Source of the DNA: Clostridium chrysemydis
Lineage (GTDB): Bacteria > Bacillota > Clostridia > Clostridiales > Clostridiaceae
DNA length: 64,000 bases
NCBI RefSeq assembly: GCF_015234215.1
Contig: NZ_JADEKP010000001.1
Coordinates: 310,001 to 374,000 of the forward strand
Direction of reading: 5' to 3'
Position 1 is the stretch's first letter; the number at the start of each line of letters is the position of its first letter. The position numbers and the translations under genes were made by a program. Shown here one piece after another: positions 1-8,943 of the stretch. Below the pieces are notes generated by a model, which was not told the DNA's origin, did no database searches, and worked only from the letters and a program-made list of their open reading frames with translations.

Positions 1-1
1 A

Positions 2-232
2 AGTGTTCCTATATACGGAAACGGAGCTATAGGAATAGGTTTTAGTGTAATAGTTGTTATTTTAGCTACAGTTAGTTTAATGCAAGATTACGATTTTATA
101 GTTAAGGGCTCAAGGATGGGTGCACCTAAATATATGGAATGGTATGGAGCATTTGGTTTAATGGTTACTTTAGTATGGTTATACTTAGAGATTTTGCAAC
201 TGTTAGCAAAATTAGTTAGTGATAATGATTAA
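2..232 (+). CDS. Bax inhibitor-1/YccA family membrane protein (C-terminal part only)
   Basis: The reading frame is open from the left edge to a TAA at 230-232, so only the last 76 residues are visible. They contain two hydrophobic segments, a loop of the type QDYDFIVKGSRMGAP, then KYMEWYGAFGLMVTLVWLYLE, which is the hallmark C-terminal helix of the BaxI_1/YccA group of multi-pass inner-membrane proteins. In bacteria the role of this family is poorly defined (some members are linked to calcium leak or protease control). The start and N-terminal helices lie outside the window. A hairpin terminator follows directly, so this is the last gene of its transcript. Confidence 0.8.
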   Translation, partial: SVPIYGNGAIGIGFSVIVVILATVSLMQDYDFIVKGSRMGAPKYMEWYGAFGLMVTLVWLYLEILQLLAKLVSDND

Positions 233-264
233 AAGATATGAAGCTTAGGCTTCATATCTTTTTT
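233..264 (+). terminator. Intrinsic terminator after the YccA-like gene
   Basis: A perfect 12-bp stem (AAGATATGAAGC / GCTTCATATCTT) with a TTAG loop is followed by a run of six T. It begins one base after the stop codon. Confidence 0.9.
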
Positions 265-549
265 GATGTATAGAAAGTGGAAAATTAAAATTAGAATAAA
301 GTTTAAAAGGAAACATTAAACAAGGTTTTTGATGTGAAAAAAGAGAGATTATTAGATAGCGTAGTGAAAGCCGCTTTTTTATATAATTGAGTTTGAAAAA
401 GATATAGTAGAAGGTTAAAATAATAATAAAGTTACCATTTAAAGTAATTAATATAAAATGGTTAACCTAAATATTTGAAAAATATAAATTTTATTCAAGG
501 CAAAATATAAATGTTTTGTAAAGTAAGATTTTTGTATAAAATTAAAAAA
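265..549. other. AT-rich intergenic stretch without a recognisable gene
   Basis: No ORF with a ribosome binding site is visible on either strand. An imperfect hairpin (about 438-475: GTTACCATTT pairing with AAAATGGTTAAC with a bulge) is the only structure that stands out. The promoter of the small gene at 587 should lie here, but no convincing -35/-10 pair can be chosen by eye. Confidence 0.5.
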
Positions 550-579
550 ACTCCTTAAAATAAAATTAACATAAGGAGT
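550..579 (+). promoter_or_regulatory. Hairpin that would bury the ribosome binding site of the small gene at 587
   Basis: ACTCCTTA (550-557) is a perfect reverse complement of TAAGGAGT (572-579), with a 14-nt A/T-rich loop. The 3' arm contains the AAGGAG Shine-Dalgarno sequence for the ATG at 587. If the hairpin forms in the mRNA, it would block ribosome access. That is an inference. The pairing itself is seen directly. Confidence 0.5.
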
Positions 580-586
580 GATATAG

Positions 587-754
587 ATGAATGAAATAAT
601 TAACTTAAAAGATAATAAAAATGATTTAAAAGCTAATAAAAGGGATATAGATGGAAATACACCTGAGTATTATAAAAGTTTTAGTAAAACTTTAAATTGT
701 GAATGTATTGATTCTATAAAAAAAGAAGAAGAGGTTAAAAGTACACTAAAATAA
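587..754 (+). CDS. Small hypothetical protein, 55 residues
   Basis: ATG at 587 sits 6 bases after a strong AAGGAGTG site, and the frame runs 55 codons to TAA. The protein is very lysine- and asparagine-rich and hydrophilic. It has no membrane segment or signal peptide, and carries one CEC motif near residue 38-40. I do not recognise a family. A terminator-like hairpin follows directly, and the gene stands alone and converges on the permease gene. The good ribosome site and clean stop make it likely to be real despite its size. Its ribosome site lies in an inverted repeat (550-579), so translation may be controlled. Confidence 0.55.
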   Translation: MNEIINLKDNKNDLKANKRDIDGNTPEYYKSFSKTLNCECIDSIKKEEEVKSTLK

Positions 755-758
755 AAAA

Positions 759-784
759 GGTATCTAAAGATTCCTTTAGATACC
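759..784 (-). terminator. Terminator of the YjeM-like permease
   Basis: A 10-bp perfect stem (GGTATCTAAA / TTTAGATACC, loop GATTCC). On the minus strand it is followed by a run of six T, so it mainly serves the permease gene. On the plus strand it could also weakly end the small gene at 587-754. Confidence 0.8.
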
Positions 785-796
785 GTAAATTTTATA

Positions 797-2296
797 TTAT
801 TTTTTTCCTATTCTTTTCTCATATCTACTATAAAGTATTAGGGCTATACTTGAGAAGATTATAGGCCCAGCTATTTGGAATATAGTAGCTACATAATCTC
901 CTGAAACTATAATTGGTTTAATTATAGTAAAGAAGTTTGCAAAAGCTATTGTAATTATTACAATAGTAACCCAAAAAACAACCCCTTTAGGTGATTTATA
1001 AACTTCAAAAGGTTTTTCGATTTCCTTTTTCTTTTTAAATGATATAAAAGCAAAGGCTACAAACATATAAGGTATTGTCATAGCAACATTACTCATAAGG
1101 ATTAAATAATTTAAAAAAGTTGATGCTGTGTCACCACCAAATGATGAGATTAATATAATAGCACATACAACTAAGCATTGAATCCACATAGCGTTTTTTG
1201 GCATTCCATTTTCATCTATTTTTATAAATGACTTTGGCCAAAGCTCTTTTGGAGTTCCTTCTATCAACTGCTTTATAGGTGAATATGTTAATGTAAAGAA
1301 TGCACCAAGTAAAGCTAAGAACATTGAAAGACCTATAAACCTTGCAAACCAAATTCCAATCTCTAAAGAAGCACTTTGAGTTAAGTTAAATGCTTGTCCT
1401 AGAGAATAACCTAAGTTTTGCATAACCACATAACTTGCATTTGCCATATTAACATTTGGATTATTTAAAGTTTCAGACCAATTAGTAAAAAATCCTACAC
1501 ACAATATTCCAAGAGAGTATCCTAAGGCTATTAAAACTGCTGAAATTTTAATTCCCTTTGGGAAAGTTTTCTTTGGATTTTCAGTTTGGTCTACTAAACC
1601 ACCGATAGCCTCTAAACCACCGTATGCAAATACAGCAAAAACTACAAAACCGAAAATACCTACAGGTGATTGATATGTCGGATCAGGTGAAGTGAAAAAA
1701 GCAGCTTTAGTTATAGGTTCAGCTAGCTTGAAACCGTTAAGTGCTAAAACTATAAATGCTCCAACTAGTAAAACTACATTAGATAAAGCTACAAAAGTAC
1801 CACCTATAGACGTTACTTTTTTTATGTCATCTAAACCTTTTGAAGCCGTATAAGTAACTAAAGATATAAATATTATTCCAAGTAGTGCCATAGTTTGTGG
1901 TGCACTTAGTCCAAATAATGACCAAGATGCAGTGTTATCTTGACCAAATATAAGATTAGAAAAAGGTACCCATATTGATGAAGATGTTGATACCATCCAA
2001 ATCAAATAAGATGTATACCACATAAAAGTAACTACAAAGGCATACTTTGGACCTACTGATTTATCCATCCAAGAATAAATACCACCACGTTCTTTTCTAA
2101 AAGCAGCACCATATTCAGCCATCATTAAACAATAAGGTAAAAAGAATGTTATTGCTGATAGTACATACCAAGGAATTGATGAATATCCCATTAAAAGATA
2201 AGCTCTTGCAATATTTGTAAAACCAAAAACTGATGTAAATATCATTAAAATTAATGATAAAAGAGTCAATTTGTCTTTAGTTTGTTTTGTACTCAT
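797..2296 (-). CDS. yjeM: APC-family amino-acid antiporter, YjeM type (glutamate/GABA-like)
   Basis: 499 residues and about 12 predicted membrane helices, the size and pattern of APC-superfamily amino-acid permeases. The first helix carries the family's unwound-helix region (SVFGFTNIARAYLLMG). GGLEAIGGLVDQTENPKKTFPKG (around residues 226-248) matches the conserved loop after helix 6 of the glutamate:GABA antiporter group. YjeM is the nearest named member I recall. It would exchange amino acids across the cytoplasmic membrane, but the real substrate is not known. The ATG start has AGGAGGA 5 bases upstream on the minus strand. It is transcribed divergently from the Pip pair and has its own terminator. 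Confidence 0.8.
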   Translation of the reverse strand: MSTKQTKDKLTLLSLILMIFTSVFGFTNIARAYLLMGYSSIPWYVLSAITFFLPYCLMMAEYGAAFRKERGGIYSWMDKSVGPKYAFVVTFMWYTSYLIWMVSTSSSIWVPFSNLIFGQDNTASWSLFGLSAPQTMALLGIIFISLVTYTASKGLDDIKKVTSIGGTFVALSNVVLLVGAFIVLALNGFKLAEPITKAAFFTSPDPTYQSPVGIFGFVVFAVFAYGGLEAIGGLVDQTENPKKTFPKGIKISAVLIALGYSLGILCVGFFTNWSETLNNPNVNMANASYVVMQNLGYSLGQAFNLTQSASLEIGIWFARFIGLSMFLALLGAFFTLTYSPIKQLIEGTPKELWPKSFIKIDENGMPKNAMWIQCLVVCAIILISSFGGDTASTFLNYLILMSNVAMTIPYMFVAFAFISFKKKKEIEKPFEVYKSPKGVVFWVTIVIITIAFANFFTIIKPIIVSGDYVATIFQIAGPIIFSSIALILYSRYEKRIGKK

Positions 2297-2583
2297 AAAA
2301 AATCCTCCTAAGTATAAAAATAATTTTATTCTAATACTTTATCACATTAAAGTAGAGGTCAAAAGTTAACAATCTATGAAGGGGGATTAGGAATATTATA
2401 TTTTAAATGGTAAAATAGTATTAAATAAAAATTGGAATGATAAAAATAAAAATACTTGTAACACTTTGTTAACGAAAATTTCAATATTAATACAATGAAA
2501 TTTGTTATAATTTTAATATTATTTTTTTATAGTATATATGTAGTTGCTCGCATTTTGTCGAGCTGAAAATTCGGAGGTTTATT

Positions 2584-4743
2584 ATGAAGAAGATTTTAAG
2601 CGTATTTAAAAGGGATATCCGAGCTATTATGAAAAATCCAATCGCAATTATAATAGTGGTAGGGATTTGTATTATTCCTTCTCTTTACGCGTGGGTAAAC
2701 ATTAAAGCGAGCTGGGACCCTTATTCAAATACCGGCACAATACCAATTGCAATAGTCAACAATGATAAAGGTGCAAAGTTAAATGACAAAGAACTTAACA
2801 TGGGTGACGATGTAGTTGATAAACTAAAAGATAATGATAAGATTGGTTGGAAATTTGTAGACCAAAAACAAGCAGATATAGGTGTTGTAGATGGAACTTA
2901 TTATGCTGTAATTGAGATACCAGAAGATTTTTCTAAGGATTTAACAAGTCTTACGACTAACGATCCTAAAAAACCAGACATTATTTATAAAGTAGATACA
3001 AAAGCAAATCCAGTATCAGGGAAAATCACAGGTGCAGCTGAAGAGTCATTGGTTCAAGAAATAAAAACAAGTTTTATTTCTACTGTAAATGCAACAGTAT
3101 TTAGTTCTATAGGTGACGTTTCAAAGCAAGTTGAAAAAAACAAAGATAATATAATAAAAATGAAAAACGAAATTATATTACTAAATGATCATATGGATAC
3201 TGTGCTTAACATTTTAGGGGATGTATCTCAAAATTCAGAAAATCTAAACACATATCTTTTAGGAATAAAAGATACACTACCAAGTCTTACTAAAAGCTTA
3301 GAAGACATGCAAAAAAACACTAAAGATGCTAAGGGCTTAGCAAGCTATACTAAAAACAGTTTAAATAATTCTATAAGTAATTTAGAAACTAATATGAGCA
3401 GTCTAAAAGCATCAAGTGATAGGATGAATGTAGCTATCAAAAACTTAATGGATGATGTAAATTCAGGAATAGATAGTAGCACAAGCAGTTCATTAAATGT
3501 AATAAGACAAAATGCTCAAAGTATGAAAAAAAATATTGAAGCTTTAGTAACATATTTAAGAGCTATTAATGATAAAGTTCATAACCAAAGCTTAGATAAG
3601 TTAATTAAAAGCTTAGAAGGAATTAATACAACTATAGATAGTGAGCTTAAAAAGATAGATGATATTCAAAATTCTATAAACAACTCTAATAGTAATATTA
3701 ATTCAGAACTTCAAGGTTTACTTGATATTTCAAACGGTATAAGTAGCAAAGTTAATAATACTTTTAATGAATATAACTCATCAGTTAAACCAGAACTTAA
3801 TAATATATTTGATAAGTTTATTAATTTAACAAATGATGCAAATAAAATATTAGAAGGTTCTAAAAGGACTGTAAATCAAATTAATACAATTATAAATTCC
3901 GCGGTAGACGGAACTAAACTTACAACAGAAACAGCAAATCATTTAAAATCAACCTTAGAGAATTTTAAAGGTGATATAAGTGAATTAAGTAAAAAGTTAA
4001 AAGAAGTTAACGATAATGATTTGGCTAAAATTCTTTCAATAATTCAAAGCGATCCTAATTTGATGGGAGAAAATATAGCAACGCCTTTTGATGTTAAAGA
4101 TGAATCAATCTATAAAATAGCAAACTATGGAACAGGAATGACACCTATCTATTCAGTTCTTGCAATATGGGTTGGAGGATTTGTTCTTACATCAGTACTT
4201 AAGACTACAGTTCCTGAATTTCCTGGAAGTGAAGAACTTACAGTGCGTGATATTTATTTAGGAAAACTTATATTATTTTTAGTACTTGGAATTATTCAAT
4301 CACTAATAATAGTACTTGGGGATAAGTATTTACTCGGAGTGCAAGTTGATAATATGCCATTGTTTGTAGCTTTCTCCATAGTTATAGCGTTATGTTTTAA
4401 CATAATAATATACACTTTAGTTTCACTACTTGGAAACATAGGTAAAGCTATATCTATAATAATAATGGTATTGCAAATAGCAGGTTCAGGTGGAACTTAC
4501 CCTATACAATTAGACCCTGTATTCTTTAGAATAGTTCAGCCATTTTTCCCATTTACCTATGCTTTAGGTGGATTTAGGGAAGCTATAGCAGGACCTCTAG
4601 TAAGTAGCGTAGTAATGGATTTTGCAATGCTTATATTATTTGGAGGAATATTCTTAGTAATTGGAATTCTATTTAAAGAAAAGTTAGATAAAAAAATAAG
4701 TCGATTCGAAGAAAAATTCGAAGAGTCTGGAATTGCAGAATAG
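2584..4743 (+). CDS. YhgE/Pip family membrane protein (first of a tandem pair)
   Basis: 719 residues. A short basic N-terminus and one membrane helix (about 20-40, ending in PSLYAWVNIKASWDPYSNTG, the YhgE/Pip N-terminal hallmark) are followed by a long extracytoplasmic region (about 45-500) rich in Asn/Ser/Lys heptads, probably coiled coil. An ABC-2-like block of about five helices ends the protein (GGTYPIQL, FTYALGGFREAIAGP). Family members include the lactococcal phage infection protein Pip and the SPP1 receptor YueB relatives. The cellular role of most is unknown. The ATG is preceded by GGAGG. A GCTCG/CGAGC hairpin (2546-2563) lies in the leader. The next gene is a clear paralogue, starting 10 bases after this stop. 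Confidence 0.85.
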   Translation: MKKILSVFKRDIRAIMKNPIAIIIVVGICIIPSLYAWVNIKASWDPYSNTGTIPIAIVNNDKGAKLNDKELNMGDDVVDKLKDNDKIGWKFVDQKQADIGVVDGTYYAVIEIPEDFSKDLTSLTTNDPKKPDIIYKVDTKANPVSGKITGAAEESLVQEIKTSFISTVNATVFSSIGDVSKQVEKNKDNIIKMKNEIILLNDHMDTVLNILGDVSQNSENLNTYLLGIKDTLPSLTKSLEDMQKNTKDAKGLASYTKNSLNNSISNLETNMSSLKASSDRMNVAIKNLMDDVNSGIDSSTSSSLNVIRQNAQSMKKNIEALVTYLRAINDKVHNQSLDKLIKSLEGINTTIDSELKKIDDIQNSINNSNSNINSELQGLLDISNGISSKVNNTFNEYNSSVKPELNNIFDKFINLTNDANKILEGSKRTVNQINTIINSAVDGTKLTTETANHLKSTLENFKGDISELSKKLKEVNDNDLAKILSIIQSDPNLMGENIATPFDVKDESIYKIANYGTGMTPIYSVLAIWVGGFVLTSVLKTTVPEFPGSEELTVRDIYLGKLILFLVLGIIQSLIIVLGDKYLLGVQVDNMPLFVAFSIVIALCFNIIIYTLVSLLGNIGKAISIIIMVLQIAGSGGTYPIQLDPVFFRIVQPFFPFTYALGGFREAIAGPLVSSVVMDFAMLILFGGIFLVIGILFKEKLDKKISRFEEKFEESGIAE

Positions 4744-4753
4744 GGGGCTAGTT

Positions 4754-6919
4754 ATGAAGAATATATTTAAGATTTTCAAAAGAGATTTGAGAAATATAAA
4801 AAAGAATCGCGCAGCGCTAGCTATAGTAATTGGGTTATTTTTCGTACCATCTTTATATGCATGGGTTAATATAAAAGCTTGTTGGGATCCTTATGTTAAT
4901 ACTTACAACTTACCTGTTGCAGTAGTTAACAATGACCAAGGCGCTACCCTTGAAGGCAAAAATGTAAACATCGGTAATGAAATAGTTGAAGAACTTAAGG
5001 ATAATAAGGATATAGGTTGGAAGTTTGTAAGTGACTGGGAAGGAAATTATGGTTTAAATGAAGGTAATTATTATGCATTAATTGAAATTCCAAGTAACTT
5101 TTCAAGTAATTTAGTTACACTTGCAAGTGCAAACCCTAAAAAGCCAGAAATTATTTATAAGGCAAACCAAAAAGCTAATGCTATAGCAACAAAAATAACA
5201 GATGTGGCACAGACTAAATTTACAGAGGAAGTGAAAACTAACTTTGTAAAAACTGTTAATGAAGAAGCTTTTAAATATCTAAACCAATTAGGTGCAAAAA
5301 TTGAAAGTAACAAACCTAAAGTATTAGAATTAAAAGAAGCTATGAATGAAGCAAGTGAAAATATGACTAAGGTTCAAAATCAAATTGAAAAATCATCTAA
5401 AAATTCAAAAGAGTTTAGTGATTATTTAAAGAGTGTTCAAAATGATTTACCAACAGTAACAGATGGTATAAATTCACTTCAAAGTATTCTAGATAGTAAT
5501 AAAACATTAATCACAAACACAAGAATGACTGTAAATGATATGAGCAGTAATATGAAAAATGATTTAATGCAGATTCAAATGATAAGTGATAAATGTAATG
5601 ATGAGATAAGAAAACTTAAAGAAGATTTAAATAATAATATTACTATTAATGGTGCTGAAATATCAAAAAATATTAAAAGTGTTATTTCGTCACTAAATAA
5701 TATGAACAAAGTTATAGATAATAATTTAAAAATATTAAATGATTTAAATTCTAAATATCCAAACTTGGGATTTGGCTCAGGTATAACAGCACTTCAATCT
5801 ATGAAAGAAGGAATAAATAGAGAAATTGATGCTTTAAATAAATTAGATAGTGCAGTATCAGGTGGAGATAAAAATGCTATAACTAGCGCACTTGATAATT
5901 TAAGTAAGATTAATGATGAATTAAACACCAAGATTTCTACAGGTGCTAGTACCTTTTACAATGTAGTATTACCTGGAATAAATAATATAAGTTCAGTATT
6001 AGAACACGGAAATGATTCAGCTAATACAGCATTAGATAGCTTAAGAATTGTAGTTCCACAACTTAATGCATTAACTAGTTTTGGTATTTCAAGTGGTAGT
6101 GTAGCTACAACACAAATAGATAGAATCGGGGATAAAGTTTCAGAATTCAAAGAAAAACTTGATAAGGTTCAAAAGGAAACTAAAGATATAAACAATAAAA
6201 CTTTAGATGATCTTATAGATATAATGAAAAAGAATCCTGATACTATGGCATCATTTATGTCATCACCTATAAATGTTAAAGAGGAAAAGATATATAATGC
6301 CGATGTCTTTGGTGTTGCTTTAACTCCATTTTATACTGTACTAGGTATTTGGGTTGGTGCACTACTTATGACTTCTATGCTTTCAACAGAAGTTAAAGAC
6401 TTTAACGATGGTAAGAAAGAGCCTTCTGTTACTGAAAGACATTTTGGAAGATTATTATTATTTATTTGTATATCATTTATACAAACATTTATAGCTACCC
6501 TTGGAGATATTGTAGTTCTCGGAGTTAAACCGGAATCTGTGGGACTCATGTTTGGTTTTGCATTTTTATCTAGCTTAACATTTATGATAATGATTTATAC
6601 TTTAGCATCATTATTTGGAAATGTAGGTAAAGCTATTGCAGTTGTAATTATGGTATTCCAAATTGCAGGTTCAGGAGGGATTTATCCAATTCAAACTAAC
6701 CCAGCGATATTTGGTATTTTACAACCATTATGGCCATTTACTTATGCTATAGATGGATTTAGAGAAGCTATTGCAGGACCGATTTGGTCAACAGTTTATT
6801 CAGATATAAAAATGCTATTTATGTTTATAGCTATATTCTTACTTTTAGGGTTCTTAAAAAGACTTTTCCACAAAGGTAATGAATTTATGGAACATAAATT
6901 CAAAGAAGCTCAAATATAA
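4754..6919 (+). CDS. YhgE/Pip family membrane protein (second of a tandem pair)
   Basis: 721 residues, with the same architecture as the gene before it: N-terminal helix ending in PSLYAWVNIKACWDPY, a long coiled-coil-like ectodomain, and a C-terminal five-helix ABC-2-like block with GGIYPIQ and FTYAIDGFREAIAGP. The ATG at 4754 is chosen because it has a GGGGG ribosome site at a proper distance, and family members start near MKNIFKIFKRD. An in-frame ATG at 4733 would overlap the upstream gene without a ribosome site. The two proteins are most conserved at their membrane ends and have diverged in the ectodomain, as expected after tandem duplication. They may act as a heteromer. A bidirectional terminator follows. 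Confidence 0.85.
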   Translation: MKNIFKIFKRDLRNIKKNRAALAIVIGLFFVPSLYAWVNIKACWDPYVNTYNLPVAVVNNDQGATLEGKNVNIGNEIVEELKDNKDIGWKFVSDWEGNYGLNEGNYYALIEIPSNFSSNLVTLASANPKKPEIIYKANQKANAIATKITDVAQTKFTEEVKTNFVKTVNEEAFKYLNQLGAKIESNKPKVLELKEAMNEASENMTKVQNQIEKSSKNSKEFSDYLKSVQNDLPTVTDGINSLQSILDSNKTLITNTRMTVNDMSSNMKNDLMQIQMISDKCNDEIRKLKEDLNNNITINGAEISKNIKSVISSLNNMNKVIDNNLKILNDLNSKYPNLGFGSGITALQSMKEGINREIDALNKLDSAVSGGDKNAITSALDNLSKINDELNTKISTGASTFYNVVLPGINNISSVLEHGNDSANTALDSLRIVVPQLNALTSFGISSGSVATTQIDRIGDKVSEFKEKLDKVQKETKDINNKTLDDLIDIMKKNPDTMASFMSSPINVKEEKIYNADVFGVALTPFYTVLGIWVGALLMTSMLSTEVKDFNDGKKEPSVTERHFGRLLLFICISFIQTFIATLGDIVVLGVKPESVGLMFGFAFLSSLTFMIMIYTLASLFGNVGKAIAVVIMVFQIAGSGGIYPIQTNPAIFGILQPLWPFTYAIDGFREAIAGPIWSTVYSDIKMLFMFIAIFLLLGFLKRLFHKGNEFMEHKFKEAQI

Positions 6920-6920
6920 A

Positions 6921-6950
6921 AAAAAGCTGCCAAAATATTGGCAGCTTTTT
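6921..6950. terminator. Bidirectional terminator between the Pip pair and the AI-2E-family gene
   Basis: Stem AAAAAGCTGCCAA / TTGGCAGCTTTTT with a 4-nt loop. T-runs are present on both strands, so it serves the two convergent genes. Its edge touches the stop codon of the minus-strand gene. Confidence 0.9.
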
Positions 6951-8089
6951 TAATTGATTTCTATATTTTTTTTAGCAAGTTTTTTATTAGTATTTTCTCT
7001 TATTAATCTGTATATAACGCTAAATGCAGGGATTCCTAGAAGGAATCCTAAAAGGCCAAACAAACTTCCACCAACAAGCATTGCAAGCATAACCCAGATT
7101 GGACTCAAGCCAACTGAATTACCTACAACTCTAGGATAAATAAAATGTCCCTCAACTTGTTGAAGTGCTAATATAAATATTAAAAATATTAAAGCCTCTA
7201 TAGGCTTAATCATAAACAGTATAAACATTGCAGGAATAGTTCCAATAAAAGCACCAAAGATAGGGATTAAGCTAGTAACCCCTATAATCACTCCTATTAA
7301 AAGTGCATAAGGAAGTCCTAAGATTAACATCCCTATAGTACAAAGTGTTCCTATAATACATCCTTCTAAGCATTGCCCTCCTATAAACTTTGAAAAAATA
7401 TCGTTAGAGAGACTACCTATTTCCAAAAGCTTATCAGCAAATTTTAGTTTTAAATGGGCATAAATAAATTTCTTTAAAGTTAAAGAAAGCTTTTCTTTGT
7501 TTGCAAGCATATATATTGAGAATATTAATGCTAGGAAGAACGTAACAATACCAGATGTAACTGATATAGTAAAATCTAATACATGAGATAATGCAACCCC
7601 TATAAACTCACTTGCAAATTGAAGGACATCTTTCCACATTGATAATATATCGTTTATTAATTTATCTGCACCAGGAATATTACTTAAATTTTGATCTACT
7701 ACATGTTCAAATGTAGTTAAGTATTTAGGAATATTTTCAGTTAGTGTGGACATACTCTTAACTAACTGTGGTATAACAAAAACCATAAGGGTTATAAGAA
7801 GCCCTATAATCAAAATTAAAGTTAATATTATAGCGATGGGTCTTTTTAGTTTTTTAAATTTTTCATATTTTTTAGATTCTAGTGGGAATAGTATAAATTT
7901 CTCAATTAAAGTCATAGGAATATTTAAAACAAAAGCTATTCCTATAGCACCTATAAAAGGAGTTAGTATTCCAAGCCCACCAGATAATAACTTCCAAACT
8001 TTTTCAAAATTTAAAAGAACATAAGAGAGAATTACAATATAAGTTGCTAAAATAATATTAGGTTTTAGTTTTTCTTTAAAATCTTTCAA
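6950..8089 (-). CDS. AI-2E family transporter (UPF0118/DUF20 permease)
   Basis: 379 residues with about eight membrane helices and the conserved C-terminal family region (EGHFIYPRVVGNSVGLSPIWVML, then GGSLFGLLGFLLGIPAF). The family includes TqsA (autoinducer-2 export) and sodium/proton antiporters of halophiles, so the transported species cannot be inferred from sequence. The start is a TTG (protein begins MKDFKEKL) with GGGGGAT upstream on the minus strand. It is a single gene that converges on the Pip pair and diverges from the two-component operon. Confidence 0.8.
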   Translation of the reverse strand: MKDFKEKLKPNIILATYIVILSYVLLNFEKVWKLLSGGLGILTPFIGAIGIAFVLNIPMTLIEKFILFPLESKKYEKFKKLKRPIAIILTLILIIGLLITLMVFVIPQLVKSMSTLTENIPKYLTTFEHVVDQNLSNIPGADKLINDILSMWKDVLQFASEFIGVALSHVLDFTISVTSGIVTFFLALIFSIYMLANKEKLSLTLKKFIYAHLKLKFADKLLEIGSLSNDIFSKFIGGQCLEGCIIGTLCTIGMLILGLPYALLIGVIIGVTSLIPIFGAFIGTIPAMFILFMIKPIEALIFLIFILALQQVEGHFIYPRVVGNSVGLSPIWVMLAMLVGGSLFGLLGFLLGIPAFSVIYRLIRENTNKKLAKKNIEIN

Positions 8090-8277
8090 AAGAAATCCCC
8101 CTGTAAATATATTACATAATAGTTTAAACTTATATAAAAAATATTATACACTTTATATTTATCTATAACAATGAAGGAAGTAAAATATTTTAAACGTGAA
8201 GTCTGTGTGAATTTTAACTAAGTAAAATAAAAAAATGATATTATAAAATTATAATATTAGTAAAAGGTGATTTGAAA

Positions 8278-8943
8278 ATGAGTAAAATTTTAGTTGTTGA
8301 AGATGAAAGAGAAATAAGAGAATTAGTAGTAGAATTTTTAAAAGAAGAAGGGCATGAAGCGGACTTTGCAGAAGATGGGCTTAAAGGATATGAAAAGTTT
8401 AAAGAGGAAGAATACGATCTTTTAATTATAGATTGGATGATGCCAATGTTAGATGGATATTCACTTTGTAATTTAATTAGAAATGAATCTAATATTCCTA
8501 TAATTTTTTTAACTGCTTTAGATGGAGAAGAGGAACAAGTTAAAGCTTTTGATGCAAAAATAGATGATTATATAAGTAAACCTTTTTCATTTAAAATATT
8601 AATTAAAAGGGTTGAGGCAGTTTTAAGAAGACGTGAAAAAGATAGGTTTAAATTAAAAAATACATTCTTAGATTTAAAATTAGATGAAGAAACCTATAAA
8701 GTATTTAAAGATAATAAAGAGTTAGAATTAACTTTAAAAGAGTTTAATATATTAAGGATGCTTATAAGAAGTTATCCAAGGGTAGTATCTAGAGAGATGC
8801 TTATGGATGAAGTTTGGGGATATGAATATTATGGAGATATGAGAGTTATAGATGCACATATAAAGAATATAAGAAAGAAGATATCAAAAGATTACATAAA
8901 AACTGTAAAGGGGATAGGGTATGTACTTAAAGAGGATACTTAA
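8278..8943 (+). CDS. OmpR-family response regulator
   Basis: 221 residues: receiver domain (residues 1-115) with acidic pocket EDE, phospho-acceptor D52 in LLIIDWMMP and lysine in SKPF, then a winged-helix DNA-binding domain (LTLKEFNILRMLIR ... VKGIGYVLK). The ATG at 8278 is chosen because AAGGTGA lies 7 bases upstream; a TTG two codons earlier is possible. Its 3' end overlaps the kinase gene by 23 bases, so the two are translationally coupled. Three 11-bp direct repeats upstream of the ABC permease 1.4 kb away are its most likely target. Confidence 0.93.
   Translation: MSKILVVEDEREIRELVVEFLKEEGHEADFAEDGLKGYEKFKEEEYDLLIIDWMMPMLDGYSLCNLIRNESNIPIIFLTALDGEEEQVKAFDAKIDDYISKPFSFKILIKRVEAVLRRREKDRFKLKNTFLDLKLDEETYKVFKDNKELELTLKEFNILRMLIRSYPRVVSREMLMDEVWGYEYYGDMRVIDAHIKNIRKKISKDYIKTVKGIGYVLKEDT

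Noticed and set aside
4733-4753. Upstream ATG at 4733 for the second Pip gene
   Set aside because: It lies inside the first Pip gene without a ribosome site. The ATG at 4754 follows GGGGG and matches the family start.
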